NCBI GenBank assembly: GCA_963169105.1
Contig: OY720642.1
Location: forward strand, 75,122,716-75,186,715
Length of the DNA stretch: 64,000 nt
Source of the DNA: Ceriagrion tenellum
Lineage: Eukaryota > Arthropoda > Insecta > Odonata > Coenagrionidae
Direction of reading: 5' to 3'
A program made the translations under genes and the position numbers. The first letter of the stretch is position 1, and each line of letters starts with the position of its first letter. The notes beneath the pieces were generated by a model that was not told the origin of the DNA, made no database searches, and was given only the letters and a program-made list of their open reading frames with translations. Shown one piece after another: positions 32,701 to 42,990 of this stretch.

Positions 32701-33830
32701 CATCTACATCTGCATACTACCTTGCGAGCCGCCGCATAGGTGTGAGGCAAGGCCGAGTATTATGTCATCAGCCGGGTAAAGATGAAAGGGTTATGATCAT
32801 GGTCGGTGAAATAGTGACGTGTATTATGTATTTAGTAGAGCTCATTTTTGATTGTGGTCGCTTATTAAGCGCGGAAAGAGCAGTCTCTCCACCTATCTGT
32901 TCGCCAATGTATCTCTCTTATTTTATTGCTTCTGTCAGACCAAGAGATGTAGTGGGGCGTCATGATAATATTCTGTGTGTCGCTCTGAAACACACCAGTT
33001 TTGAATTTCTCAAGGAACCTAAGACTAGCGTGTAGCCTCCGAGTCTCTAAGGGCTCCCACCTTAATTCTTTTACATGCTGTGAAACACTATTTGTTCGCT
33101 CTTAGCAGTTTATAACAAAGCGTGCTGTTATTCTTTGTATTTTATTAATTTTTTGTTTAAATCTTTATGACCAGGGTCCCTAATGCTGGTGGCTAGTTCG
33201 AGGTGTGGCCTAACCAGAGCAAAGTGGCGATGTTAATGATGTGTTGATGTTATTTCCATGCATGTATATCATTCTTTTTCTCCAAATATACTTATGTTGT
33301 ACCCGGCGAATGGTTCCCGTAACAAAAGCTTACTTTTTATTTAATGATATACGTCCAGATATATATCGTTTTGCGTACAGATTGAGTGGTGTTTTTACCA
33401 GATATAACTTCTTTTGATGCCTTCTATTATTCACACTGTTTTTATCGGGTGTGGCCTAACCAGTGCGAAATAGCATCTCTCTTTTAACTTTTCATCCGAG
33501 GACCTTCCAATTATACGCTTAACAAAACCTAGTTTACTTACTGCTGTGCCACATAAGTCTTGTATGTGTATACCCCACGATATATCAGAAGTTTAGGCAA
33601 CTCTAAGACATTTAACTGTATGTGAAGAGTTTATGTTTAGTCAACCCACAGTTGGTATGGCACTTGTGTGATGCTTTCGCAAGAAGTGAACCGTGATGCA
33701 TTTACTAAAATTTAATTTTAGCCCCCACTCCTGGCACCACGAATGGACGTTATTTAGGTCCGATGACCGAACTTCTAAGTCCGCGTCTCCTATTATTTCA
33801 TGGCCCATAATTATTTAGCCGTCGTGACGA
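32701..33830 (-). pseudogene. CR1/jockey-type LINE 3' half, split by a 225 bp insertion
   Basis: On the minus strand from 33830: a degraded active-site segment, DADLEVRSSDLNNVHSWCQE, KCITVHFLRKHHTSAIPTVG, SDISWGIHIQDLCGTAVSKL, GFVKRIIGRSSDEKLKERCY. After the insertion (33224-33448) come LVRPHLELATSIRDPGHKD, WEPLETRRLHASLRFLEKF and SDRSNKIREIHWRTDRWRD, then the UTR and the catctacatctgcatactac tail (seen on the plus strand). This is the most complete thumb and C-terminal region of the family in the window. Confidence 0.85.
33224..33448. mobile_element. 225 bp insertion within the LINE, 21 bp flanking duplication
   Basis: gtgtggcctaaccagagcaa (33203) on one side and gtgtggcctaaccagtgcga (33449) on the other repeat the same LINE sequence, as expected for a target duplication. 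The insert is AT-rich with no recognised ends. A small local duplication is the alternative. Confidence 0.5.
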
Positions 33831-33860
33831 GTGAATGGCGGTACTTTTTCTAGCTTTTTA

Positions 33861-34123
33861 TTATTTGAACAGCTTCTCAAGCTCTTTTCTAAAATTATCA
33901 TCCTTCTCGGGGTAATATTCAAGGATTGCAATGAGCCTAATACGTTCACTAGTTCTAATTAAAAATTCTCTTCTGACGTAGGCAGGCCTATTTTTCATTT
34001 TTTGGTTGCAATGGTTCTCTTTGTTCGGCAATTTAATGATGCTCCCGTTGACCCCATTATCATCTGAAGACTTCTTCCATAGTGTGAATAGTTTGGTTAT
34101 CAGCCAAACTCTTAAGCAGACTT
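33861..34123 (-). CDS. unassigned 87-codon open frame
   Basis: On the minus strand a frame free of stops for 87 codons ends at TAA (33861-33863). It includes LWKKSSDDNGVNGSIIKLPN, KMKNRPAYVRREFLIRTSER and IRLIAILEYYPEKDDNFRKE, then LEKLFK. It is charged and helix-prone with no compositional bias, unlike most frames here, but no ATG opens it: a stop lies just upstream and the first Met is internal. I recognise no family. It could be an exon relic, a transposon ORF piece or chance. Confidence 0.25.
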
Positions 34124-34785
34124 AATATAGTACTAGAAAATGGGATAATATGTATGTCGATTTATTTGTCCGTAAATACATCAGAAACACTCGAGTGAAT
34201 CGTTTATTTTCTGAAGTTCGCCACTTTTACGGCTTCTTTGAGCTCGGGAAGATCTCTTGACCTCACTGTTGTGCTGGAATCACTTACGGACACGCGTGCT
34301 CATGTGGCTGTTTACTTTCTGGATAGGTACAGGCAATAGAGCGGAGTCTTTTTTAAATGTTTAAGATAGTTTCTTTTGTTTCATGAAAATGTTGAATGTG
34401 TTCAAGTATTGTTGCTGTTTTTTTGTTTTTTGTTCTTCACTCTTAAAAGTCCTTTATTCATAACCAAACAAAATACAACTGGAGAATTTAAAAAAAATGG
34501 TTAAAGGCTGTGTTAATATGTTTATAGTTAATGTAATTTTCTGATTTTGTGTTACTAATTTGTAATTACATCATAGTACTGCAGCTTATATGAACGGAAC
34601 ATTATACAAATTGCTGGAGGCTCAGTTCAGGTTTCAACCATGGAGCCCACCTGGAGCTTTCATTTCTATGTTAAATTTCATTATATTTCTTAATTAATTG
34701 TAATTTAAATGAAAGTAAATAAATTCAATTATAAAATTCTATTCTTCGGTAATAGGTCAGTTAGTTTCTCTCATTCAAACCACTA
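34124..34785. other. anonymous AT-rich sequence
   Basis: No supported feature. Confidence 0.35.
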
Positions 34786-35095
34786 CACAATTTTCTGTAC
34801 TGTCTATTCATTGCTAATAGTAAATCCTTGTTGCTGCAACCAGATGTTTCTGATATCTGCTGCACAGTTTAATTCTACATAAATTTGCAGACGCATTTGG
34901 CCCTTTATGTCTGATACGTATTTTTTCCTAGATCTTCCTTTTCCTTCCTTTCATTAGAAACTTTCCTTCTAAAATTCCTGTCAAAATGGGTTGTGTCATA
35001 TCGTATGACCAACGGTTGTAAACTTCCTTCTTTCCATAGTCGCCAATAATCTTCTCTATCACCGACCTTCTATAGTACTTCAACTTCCTGTCAAT
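34786..35095 (-). pseudogene. RTE-type LINE C-terminus
   Basis: On the minus strand, across frameshifts: KKEVYNRWSYDM / VGHTI, HNPF, TGILEGKF, a GKGRSRKKYVSDIKGQM-like segment and NCAADIRNIWLQQQGFTISN before a stop. The order (GH...R, I.EG, GR.R, W...) matches the end of the protein encoded at 526-855. Heavily decayed. Confidence 0.55.
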
Positions 35096-35233
35096 CCTAC
35101 TCTAACGTGCCTAATGTCATATAATCAAGGAAGTTTATAATTATGATACGTAAAGGCTTAAATTCTTAGTTTTTGTTTCATTGTTCAGTTTCTGTAGTAT
35201 CGGTAGCATACCTATTGGCGAAACTTACATGTA

Positions 35234-35490
35234 CAGTCACTTCATAAAGTATCGCGACACACTACTCTAGCGGTTCGTATAGGTCGGATGTCTAAGCACG
35301 AAATACGTTGGCTATCCTGAACTATCTCTGGTGGCTGTGTCCCTCATGACTTTCAATAAATATCATACCATACCTGGAAATGCTCATAGTCAACAGATAT
35401 GGCTCAGGATAGCCAACGTGCTTCCAGCTTCGAAAACCGACCTATATAAACCGCTAGCATAGTGTGTCGCGATACTTTATGAAGTGACTG
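35234..35490. mobile_element. Tc1-like MITE, 257 bp
   Basis: Flanked by TA (35232-35233, 35491-35492). The ends cagtcacttcataaagtatc and gatactttatgaagtgactg are perfect inverted copies, with further inner pairing (ggctatcctga/tcaggatagcc). The sizes, TA target and CAGTCACTTC ends fit a Tc1/mariner MITE. Confidence 0.9.
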
Positions 35491-35518
35491 TACATTGCAA
35501 TGCATATTGGTGATAACT

Positions 35519-35580
35519 CACCCCCTTCCAAACACCCTTGAGGTGTCTTGCGGGGCGATATGTAAATATAGATGTAAATT
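35519..35580 (+). repeat. CR1-type LINE tail only
   Basis: tcacccccttccaaacaccc, then cttgcggggcgatatgtaaa and tatagatgta, is the terminal 60 bp of the CR1-type family: a severely 5'-truncated insertion beside the MITE. Confidence 0.65.
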
Positions 35581-35654
35581 GCAGGAGCAAAATAATTCGC
35601 TTTAACCGAAAATCAGACCCTGATTCGTCTACATCGGTTCGAGAGCTTTATTTA

Positions 35655-35960
35655 GAGGGGATTGGGTTGGTGTGGTGGCTAGAGTACTCCACACGGGCGG
35701 CCAGAGTTCAAATCCAAAGAGGCGAATGTTTTTCAGAGGGAACCCGATCCCTACTTGAGTGAGTGTCTTATGGAAGGCACTTCAAGTACAGTGCTCCGTC
35801 TGTCGGATGAGACGTTAAACCGTAGTCCCCTAGGCGCCTTGCGTTAAGAGTAGGCTAAAGCTGATGCCGGGTTTCTATCCACCCTTCCTCCCTTATCTAT
35901 CCCCTATGGCGCGATGACCTTCGCCGTCGGTCACCTCCCCAAATATCTAATCCAACTTTA
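35655..35960 (+). repeat. tRNA-derived SINE with conserved core
   Basis: The head gttggtgtggtggctagagt, then actccacacgggcggcc and agagttcaaatcc, gives box A and a near-consensus box B. The body includes tctgtcggatgagacgttaa accgtagtcc, resembling the central domain shared by several invertebrate SINE families. A pyrimidine-rich 3' part follows. Transcription would be by RNA polymerase III from the internal boxes. Overlapping frames are not genes. Confidence 0.75.
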
Positions 35961-36175
35961 ATTAGAGAAGTAATTTAGGTGTCTCTCTCCTCTGTGGATT
36001 TATTGTGGGCTGTTGTGAACTTTCAGGTATCTGCGTTAAGGCCGTAATACCGTGTTAAATTCCAGTATATTCAAAACTTTGCATAAGTATCCCTTCCCAG
36101 GCAATCTATTTTATGTCAATATCAGCATGAGAGTATTGTAAATGCGATAGGAGTGGTAAATCTGAGATCTGAAGT

Positions 36176-36280
36176 AAATTCTTCTCAGGCTTCCGTCCGG
36201 GTTTGGTACTCCATTTTCTTGTCCACCGACATTTCCATGGAATACATTTTCCTCGTCATCAGGGCAGGTTGATGCTGGGT
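36176..36280 (+). mobile_element. half copy of the 13769-type foldback
   Basis: aattcttctcaggcttccgt, ccgggtttggtactccattt, ccgacatttccatgg, then cctcgtcatcagggc parallels the left arm at 13771-13860. The mirror half is absent. Confidence 0.6.
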
Positions 36281-36771
36281 GTTACGGTGTTGGATCAATT
36301 AAGAGTGTCAATTCGGTCAGTTTGGTTTTTATTGGTGAAGACCTGTTTCCTGTTTCCCGCTTTTTCAGGATTGGCTTTCAGGTCTTGCTTAGGTGAAATA
36401 CTTTGCTCCAGTTGAAGGTTTTGGTTTAGAGGCGGATTTCTTCTGATTCTTTGGTGAGAATGAGAATAACCTAAGTCAAAAGTAGAAATCGTAGGGCTAG
36501 TATTAAGATATTGATGAAAGAACACGCTAGGAAAGCAGAAGTCTAGATACAGTGAAAGTTACCTCCGCGGCCACCTCCCAAAACGGTAACGTTTCTACGC
36601 GACCAATTTTTTGGAAACGGAATGAAGTAAATTACCCATACATCAGATGATGATCAGATAATGACCGGTTAAGGAGGTGAACGCTGAAGGAAGAGGGAAA
36701 TTTACCTTGATGCAGAAATGGAAAATTTCCAAATATCCATAGAAATACATTTTACTTTGACATAAGTTACG

Positions 36772-36985
36772 ATAAATGAAAATGACAACTTTGTAAAATT
36801 CCACCAATTTATTTTCAGGTACGACTAGTTTCGTCGCAGCGGCGACATCTTCAGGATATCTTCAGGCGACATCCACCTGAAGATGTCGCCGCTGCGACAA
36901 AACTATTCGTACCTGAAAATAAATTGGTGGAAATTTACAAAGTTGTCATTTTCATTTACGAAATGAACTTCCACAAAGTTAAGCC
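36772..36985. mobile_element. foldback element with CTGAAGA-stem-AAAAC motif
   Basis: The arms aatgacaactttgtaaaatt...ccaccaatttattttcaggt and their inverted copies are nearly perfect. The centre reads ctgaaga (36877), t, gtcgc/gcgac hairpin, aaaactattcgtacc. The terminus cttccacaaagttaagccgg follows immediately (36968). Confidence 0.8.
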
Positions 36986-37145
36986 GGAGATGATAGAGAT
37001 AATAAGTTATGACGTTTTTCGTTATCATCAGGTGCCTGATGATGGAGTAAAAACATCAAAACCTAGCCTTAGGAAGGTTATAAGATGATGTAGGTACATT
37101 GAAACCTGGGTTACTGAAAAATTTACTTCTGTGGATACTTGCAAA
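36986..37145 (+). repeat. half-foldback remnant
   Basis: gttatcatcaggtgcctgat, gatggagtaaaaacatcaaa acctagcc, then ttgaaacctgggttactga repeat the motif words of neighbouring foldbacks without a clear opposite arm. Confidence 0.4.
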
Positions 37146-37439
37146 ATTTTCATTTCTCCACCATGCATAAATTCCACTCAGTATTGCAGGAATCTTCGGA
37201 TTTTATAGAATTTTATCCTGTTTAAATGTATTGGAAATATGTCCCGTTACTGTGAAATTTGGCCGTTTAGAAACGTGACCGCTCAAGGGTGCTGGCCGCG
37301 GAGGCAGGTTTCACGGTACCATATCTTTTTTTGCGGAACATGTTTTTGAAGGGCGGATTTGTCATCTTTTTACCACTTTTTTTGGCCATTATGGCGGTCG
37401 CATCCGGGTTCGCCAATCTGCATCGTCCGTGGACTACCT

Positions 37440-37940
37440 GTACCGTATCCGTCGTCCTCTTTCTTCTGAGTGATTGACGTCTTTATTTTCGGGCCGACAA
37501 AGTAAGATGTTCCGTGTCATGTCAGGCCGCGTTCTTAGTATACCGAGGGGCGAAGAAAGGGAGGACGGAGCGTCACGCGTTCTTTCTCAAAAGGATTTAA
37601 CCTCTCCTTCTCCCCCGGCTATTCTCGCAGCTTCCGCCACACGTGGAATGTCAACCGAAAACGAAGGCGACGACATCTCCCGGGAGGATTGAGCTATGAT
37701 CCTGCACTCCGTGCCGACATAGGCGAGGCGAAAAGTGGCCGCAAAGAAGATTTGTCTTCTCCGCCTCAATTGCGACCGTCACTTAAAATCTCACTCCCGG
37801 TCTCTTTGCCAGTCTACTTAGTCTTAATCTTCTCCTCGGACTCTCGGCGTCTGTCTCTCCTCCTCCTTTCTCTACCTTACAGTTTCCCTAATTTTCCTTA
37901 CCTTTCTTTCACGGTGTGGACTACGAGAGCTATGCATACT
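37440..37940. other. GC/CpG-rich island
   Basis: CpG-rich with pyrimidine tracts. Frames on both strands (37474-37964) show Ser/Pro/Arg bias and no domain. It may be promoter-like but nothing confirms it. Confidence 0.35.
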
Positions 37941-38552
37941 AACGTCTGTGATCGTTTTGAGTGACTTCTGAGTGAAGAATAGGAGGCATCGTTATGTGTG
38001 GGTTGATAGAATTTTTTATCAGAGTTCATTCCCGTTAGAGGATTCGGCATCGAATTTGTGGGGGAGGTTGAACAAATGACGGCGAAGATGCGAGGAAGAT
38101 GACCATCTTCTTGAGGAAAAACCTTACTGCCAGATGATGATTGAACGAGCGTCGGTAGGATTGTAACTGTCGACAAAATATGACCATTTGAAAAGGACAT
38201 TGAAAGTGAAAAATAACATCATCTTGTTCCGCTCTTGCTAAGTGAGTACTGTCTAAACCAAATGGTAAAAAACTAAAAGTAATTATATGGAAATTCTCCT
38301 TTTTTTCCAACGTCCGTGACGAAATTTTTTTCTTTCGCGAAATAAACCTTGCTCGAATTTCGTTGGTAAGAACCCATTGGGAAGGTAGCTGCAAATTTTA
38401 ATGGTGAAAAATAAATATGACCATATGAATCGTATCACATGTCGCTGTCCGCCTTTTGCGCAAAAATAAGCCGTTTCCAGAGATCGGAACAATAACCTCT
38501 CTACCTCGTACGTTGCTTATAATTCACGCTCGAACCGAGCAAAAAGTGTTAA
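37941..38552. other. anonymous sequence
   Basis: Several overlapping minus-strand frames (37898-38492), none recognisable. Confidence 0.35.
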
Positions 38553-38553
38553 T

Positions 38554-38790
38554 TACAGACATGACGAAAAAAATATCTGAGCATATTCCTCACTTTAAAT
38601 GTTTATTGCCAACCTTGGTTTCAACTGGACAGCAATCATTATCTAGGTAGCATCAAGTTGATAATAATTGCTGTGCAGTCGAAACCTGGGTTGGCAGTAA
38701 GTGTGGAAGGTACGAAGATATTTTTCTCGTCATGTCTTTGACCAAGTTCCACAAAGTTAAGCCTTCAACCATTAATATTATTTGTTTATT
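38554..38790. mobile_element. foldback element with TTGATAA-stem-GAAAC motif
   Basis: The arms acagacatgacgaaaaaaat and atatttttctcgtcatgtct pair, as do gccaaccttggtttcaact and gtcgaaacctgggttggc. The centre reads ttgataa (38658), t, aattgc/gcagtc, gaaacc. It is followed by gttccacaaagttaagcctt caaccatta, the shared terminus. Confidence 0.75.
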
Positions 38791-38954
38791 ACCTTTTCGA
38801 GATCATTTTTCTAAAGCAGTTGATAAGTGAGAAGGAAGTAAAATGTATGCGCTAGCAGTTGAGAATGCGTTAGTGTAGCTGATTTCCTGAACATTATGAG
38901 CCATGAAAGCCAACGAGGCCACTGTCTTTGATATAGGCTGCATTTTGGGGTTTT

Positions 38955-39684
38955 CACCGCGCTGTTTTTGTTTTTGGTGACAACAGTTTACCCTGCGTTC
39001 CAGCAGGCTTCTTCAGGTCGAAGTTTACTTTTTGGTGCCAATTTATTCCCATTGTCGTTTGTTTGAACAGTCTCTTCCATGAGTTTTTGAAGTGATATCC
39101 GTCCTCTCGGTTAATATTCATCGGGTGTTTTAAAACCTCATTATACTACCAAATAATTCTTAGCGATTCGCAAGTATCGCGATTCTCTGACGATCACGGT
39201 GACCTCCTCCAAGTTGACTGAGTCTCCCAGAATTGACTGGGCCTGTCTCACCGCGGCGGAGAGGTGGAATTGTTTATTCTTCATCACCCGTTCGTGCTTC
39301 TGCAGTTGGCACCTTACAGCTCTGCCCGTCAGCCCGATGTATGCTATGCCACAGCTGCAGTCAATCTTGTAGACTCCCTCGAATGACTGAGGAGAGATCC
39401 GATCTTTGGGTCTAGGCAGTATGTCACCCGTCTTTTTTACGCAGTTGAAGCAAATAACCACCACATACTTTTTTAACAGCCGGGCAATTTTGTCCGTGGT
39501 CCCTGCCACGTATGAAATTGTGGCGCAGGCTGCAGGTTTAGGCTTTTCGGCCGCGACTGATGATTTTTCCTTGGGTTGGTTTTCCTTCTTCGCGGTCCTT
39601 TTGAGGATCACGTCTTTGTCTCTGCTGCTATCGTCACGACTCGCCACGACGGCTGACTCGCCACGGAGTTTTTAACTCTCTCCG
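38955..39684 (-). pseudogene. Penelope-like element, GIY-YIG endonuclease end
   Basis: The 168-codon frame 39141-39647 holds the linker TISYVAGTTDKIARLLKKY (residues 43-61), ILPRPKD and a GIY-YIG domain: GVY at 91-93, YIG at 103-105 and R109 in GLTGRAVR. This is the C-terminal nuclease of Penelope-like retroelements, which nicks target DNA. It opens with GTG, so it is a fragment of a longer ORF; the RT is missing. After its stop a frameshifted continuation (KHPMNINREDGYHFKNSWKR) runs to about 39040. About 30 bases further, on the same strand, lies ctgaaga, a, gcctgc...gcaggg, taaac (39016-38985). Confidence 0.85.
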
Positions 39685-39689
39685 GAGAA

Positions 39690-40730
39690 AAGCGATGGAG
39701 TATCTGATGACACCAATTATAAAGCACAAACTATGCATACTTTTCACTTTAACAGTAAAATTAATCGAGTAGGACAGAGGCTTATTTAATATTTTCCCTA
39801 CCCTTTGACCATTGAATGGTGAAATCCCTTCCTCTCAATGGGAATTCCTGTTCAATTTCAAATTGATATGAGTTCTGGGAAAGTATCCCATTCGAATGAT
39901 TCAAAATTATTATTTTGTCGCCCTTCTGTGTCACTTAATCTAGTATTCACTTCATTCTCTCGATGCCATTCATCTTAAAGTTTCCCTAAGAATTAGTGAA
40001 CTAAGAATTTTATCCCTGCACAAATATTCTCTTCAATACCATATTCAACCTTCTAAGTGTTTTTAATTTATGACATGAAATATAGTATAGCTGTTGAAAA
40101 TGAGTGTATCTAGAACTAAAAGGCATTAATTTGGCATTGAACCTTCATGCGATAGGGAAGTTAACAAGTTAGCGTTGCAAATCTATTGCTTTTCAAAAGA
40201 GTGCGTTCATATTAGAGTGGTTATATCAGTCGTATAATGCTTGTTATGCAATATTTTTTCGAATGTGTTGCTGATACTGTCACCCGAATGGGATAAAAAG
40301 AACAGATTGTGCTTACTATATTAATATTTCTCTTATATATGCGTACAACGGATGTGTGAATGATTGGTGAAATTTGTCATATTGATAGTAATCATGTCGT
40401 CTACAACACAGACCTAGCAGACCAATTGTTGGACAAATTTCACGTTCAGCTCCGCCAAAAGCCATTTTGGATGGGAAAAGAAATTGACTTTAAGTGGCTG
40501 GTGCTTCAATCTGGCCCCTTTTTCTGGCTTGGGGTGCTCTTTAAAATACAGGAGTAGGTCTCATACAAAGCTCAAAAAGACTTCATTGGTGTCCGTCTTT
40601 AAAAAATGTTTTGAGGCTTCATTTAGTTCTTGCCGCTTAGCATTCAATAGAGAATGAAAACTTCGCCGACCAAAACCACGATCGCTAATCTATCGTCAAT
40701 TAAAAACAGAGCAGTCGCTTTTACTGCGCG
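39690..40730. other. anonymous AT-rich sequence
   Basis: No supported feature. Confidence 0.35.
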
Positions 40731-40733
40731 AGA

Positions 40734-41115
40734 TATCTGCATCTACATCTGCGTACTACCCTGCGAGCCACCACGAGGGTGTGTGGCAGGGGGTGAAGAT
40801 CACCAAACATGCACTATTAACATGCAACTAGGATATTTAATGAAGGCATGCTAATTAATAGGGTCACATGTTTAGTATCTACATAATACGAAAGGGATTA
40901 TTGGTTGTTATTACATGCATCATGCACTACAGACTACTCTAGCTATATTTCACCTACCTATCCCTTTGCTACGCTGCCTATTGTTCTCTCTTATAGTACG
41001 CGGGAAAAATGACATTTTAAATCTATCGGTACGACAATCTATCTCTCTAATCTTGTTAATATGATCAAACCTAGCATAATACACAGGGGTTCTCAATATA
41101 TATCTAACGTATATA
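40734..41115 (-). pseudogene. CR1-type LINE 3' end
   Basis: Reverse copy of the 7108-7597 sequence. It starts with the tail catctacatctgcgtactac and ccaccacgagggtgtgtggc, then the UTR with gatcaccaaacatgcactat. The coding end follows (shared cgcgggaaaaatgacatttt and atcggtacgacaatctatct). High similarity to the 7 kb copy makes these the most alike pair of the family here. Confidence 0.85.
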
Positions 41116-41280
41116 TATCGATATAATGGTCAATATTGATAAGATCCTGTAAATAGATTTGGGCTAAGCTATCCTGAATAAAGGAAGTATTTCACAGGAT
41201 TACTCTGTATGTACAGCATAAATGATGATAAAATATGAATGATGTAATAAAGATTATGGTGAGGATACTTCAGCGATCCC

Positions 41281-41475
41281 TATTCGGGCTTCCCACCGGG
41301 TCAAACTCTCCATCTTGGCCGACGTTTCGATGAACTAGTCGTCCATCGTCATTCATGCCCTGATGACGATGGACGACTCGTTCGTCGAAACGTCGGCCGA
41401 GATGGAGAGTTTGACCCGGTGGGAAACCCGAATAAGCTTCAACGACTATATACGCCGGGAAAGCCTTAGATCTGC
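41281..41475. mobile_element. 195 bp palindromic insertion with 13 bp target duplication
   Basis: Same family as 13769-14022: arms attcgggcttcccaccgggt...gacgtttcga and inverted partner, centre ctgatga (41360) followed by gacga/tcgtc hairpin and gaaacgtcggcc, then an end tacgccgggaaagcc. Flanks cttcagcgatccc (41268) and cttcaacgatccc (41476) differ at one base. Confidence 0.85.
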
Positions 41476-41488
41476 CTTCAACGATCCC

Positions 41489-42735
41489 AATGAATATTAT
41501 TTCAAAGCAAAGAAAGTCTACGAGTTTCAGTTTTAGACGAAGGAAAAATTGATCAGTCTGGAAATTGAGGTAAACGATAAAAAAACTACAGGATGTTAAT
41601 ATTTTCTTTCTTTCATGGAATGCTTACAAGTCATAAACAGCGACAGTTGATGATATATACGTGTATACATTATGTCGACCAACGATTTCGCCTAGGGTAT
41701 AGGTTTCGCTGTTTACCCGACAGTGTCGACTTCAAGTCATTAAAAACTGATGAAGGAAGCAATCAAGGCTTGATTACTGAAGCACTAACGTATTGCTTTG
41801 GTTGCATCTCATTTTCAAGTGGCCAATTTCCCATGTAAAGTTTGTATTAGTCACCATTTATCGACCCGTTAAATTTTGTCTTTTGTGCGTTTATCATGTA
41901 CTTTTGTATATGGGATCGTGAGTTTTGAGTATATTACAATGACTAAATGAGAATAAATGCGTAGAAATATCAGTTGTTGACAATCACGCACTCTAAGAGA
42001 TGGATGAACAGTAGCGGGAAAAACTATTTTGTCGCCTAAATTTAATGTACCTTCACAGTTTTCAGTACTAACGTCGAACTTACAAATAATATTAATTGTG
42101 TATTAACTGATTTTGAGTGGCGACAATTGGTTTAATAAGGAGAAATACTCATCATGATAATGGTGAGCCGTTTCTATGGAAGATCACAAGAAAATAAAGC
42201 TATTATAGACGGCAACAAATTCATCTGCCAGGCCTTTAAAGTCACAGAATCGCGTGCTAACCGAGAAAGCATTACCTTTCATTGCGGTTTAAGCCTCATG
42301 GAACTACCTCCGCTATTTCAGTATGGAAATAGTATAATCCTTCTATAAAAAAAGAGATTTATAGTGGACGGATAAATAACCTAAATCAGAAATAATGGCG
42401 AATATTAATACTCGTGTACGGAACAAATATATGACGCAGAAAAATGTCTGGCTATGAAACTCGCGATGTTCTTCATTTTCACATGACGTCGTTGATCGAT
42501 GCTTTGCACTGACCGTTATTGCGTCGAAGCAGTCTCGTTTACGAAGACCGGTTTCTTCTTCAACGATTGCTTCGAATATACCAGCGCTGCTATTGCTTGA
42601 CGAGGCGTTTATTGGAAAGCGTCTCAGCTTATCTGAGCACCGTAATTTTAATAAAATATCTAAATTATATATGCCCATTCAATTTACCCTAGAAATGTTC
42701 TGCAATGTGTTTCTCTACCATTAATTAGCACAGAT
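41489..42735. other. anonymous sequence
   Basis: Frames at 41593-41838, 42154-42348 and 42343-42678 have no recognisable domain. Confidence 0.35.
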
Positions 42736-42990
42736 ACGACGAAAAAGAAAAATCTCTTTGTTAATTCCATATTTAAAATTTTATAGCCGACCTAGGTTTT
42801 GATTGCCTTTTAGTATTTTTCAAGATGATTGCAATTTTAATTTTCAATTTTCACCTTGAAAATGATTGCAATGCAATCGAAACCTAGGTCAGTAATTTTA
42901 AGTGTGGAATTTTTTTCAGAGATTTTTATTTTTCGTCATGCCTGCGGTAACCTTCCACAAAGTTACCCCTTCAACCATTACTTTTATTGA
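42736..42990. mobile_element. foldback element with TTGAAAA-stem-GAAACC motif
   Basis: The arms acgacgaaaaagaaaaatct and agatttttatttttcgtcat pair, as do gacctaggttttgattgc and gcaatcgaaacctaggtc. The centre reads ttgaaaa (42856), t, gattgc/gcaatc, gaaacc. It ends ttccacaaagttaccccttc aaccatta. Closest relative: 38554-38790. Confidence 0.8.

Larger units (their letters stand above)
36552..37314. mobile_element. composite element with ~50 bp GC-rich terminal inverted repeats
   Basis: gtgaaagttacctccgcggc (36552) and ggccgcggaggcaggtttca (near 37293-37313) are inverted, and the match continues inward through a gtttctacg/tagaaacg pair. Inside are a complete foldback (36772-36985) and a half-foldback (36966-37140), so this element received later insertions. 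The right terminus resembles the fragment at 29340. Confidence 0.55.
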
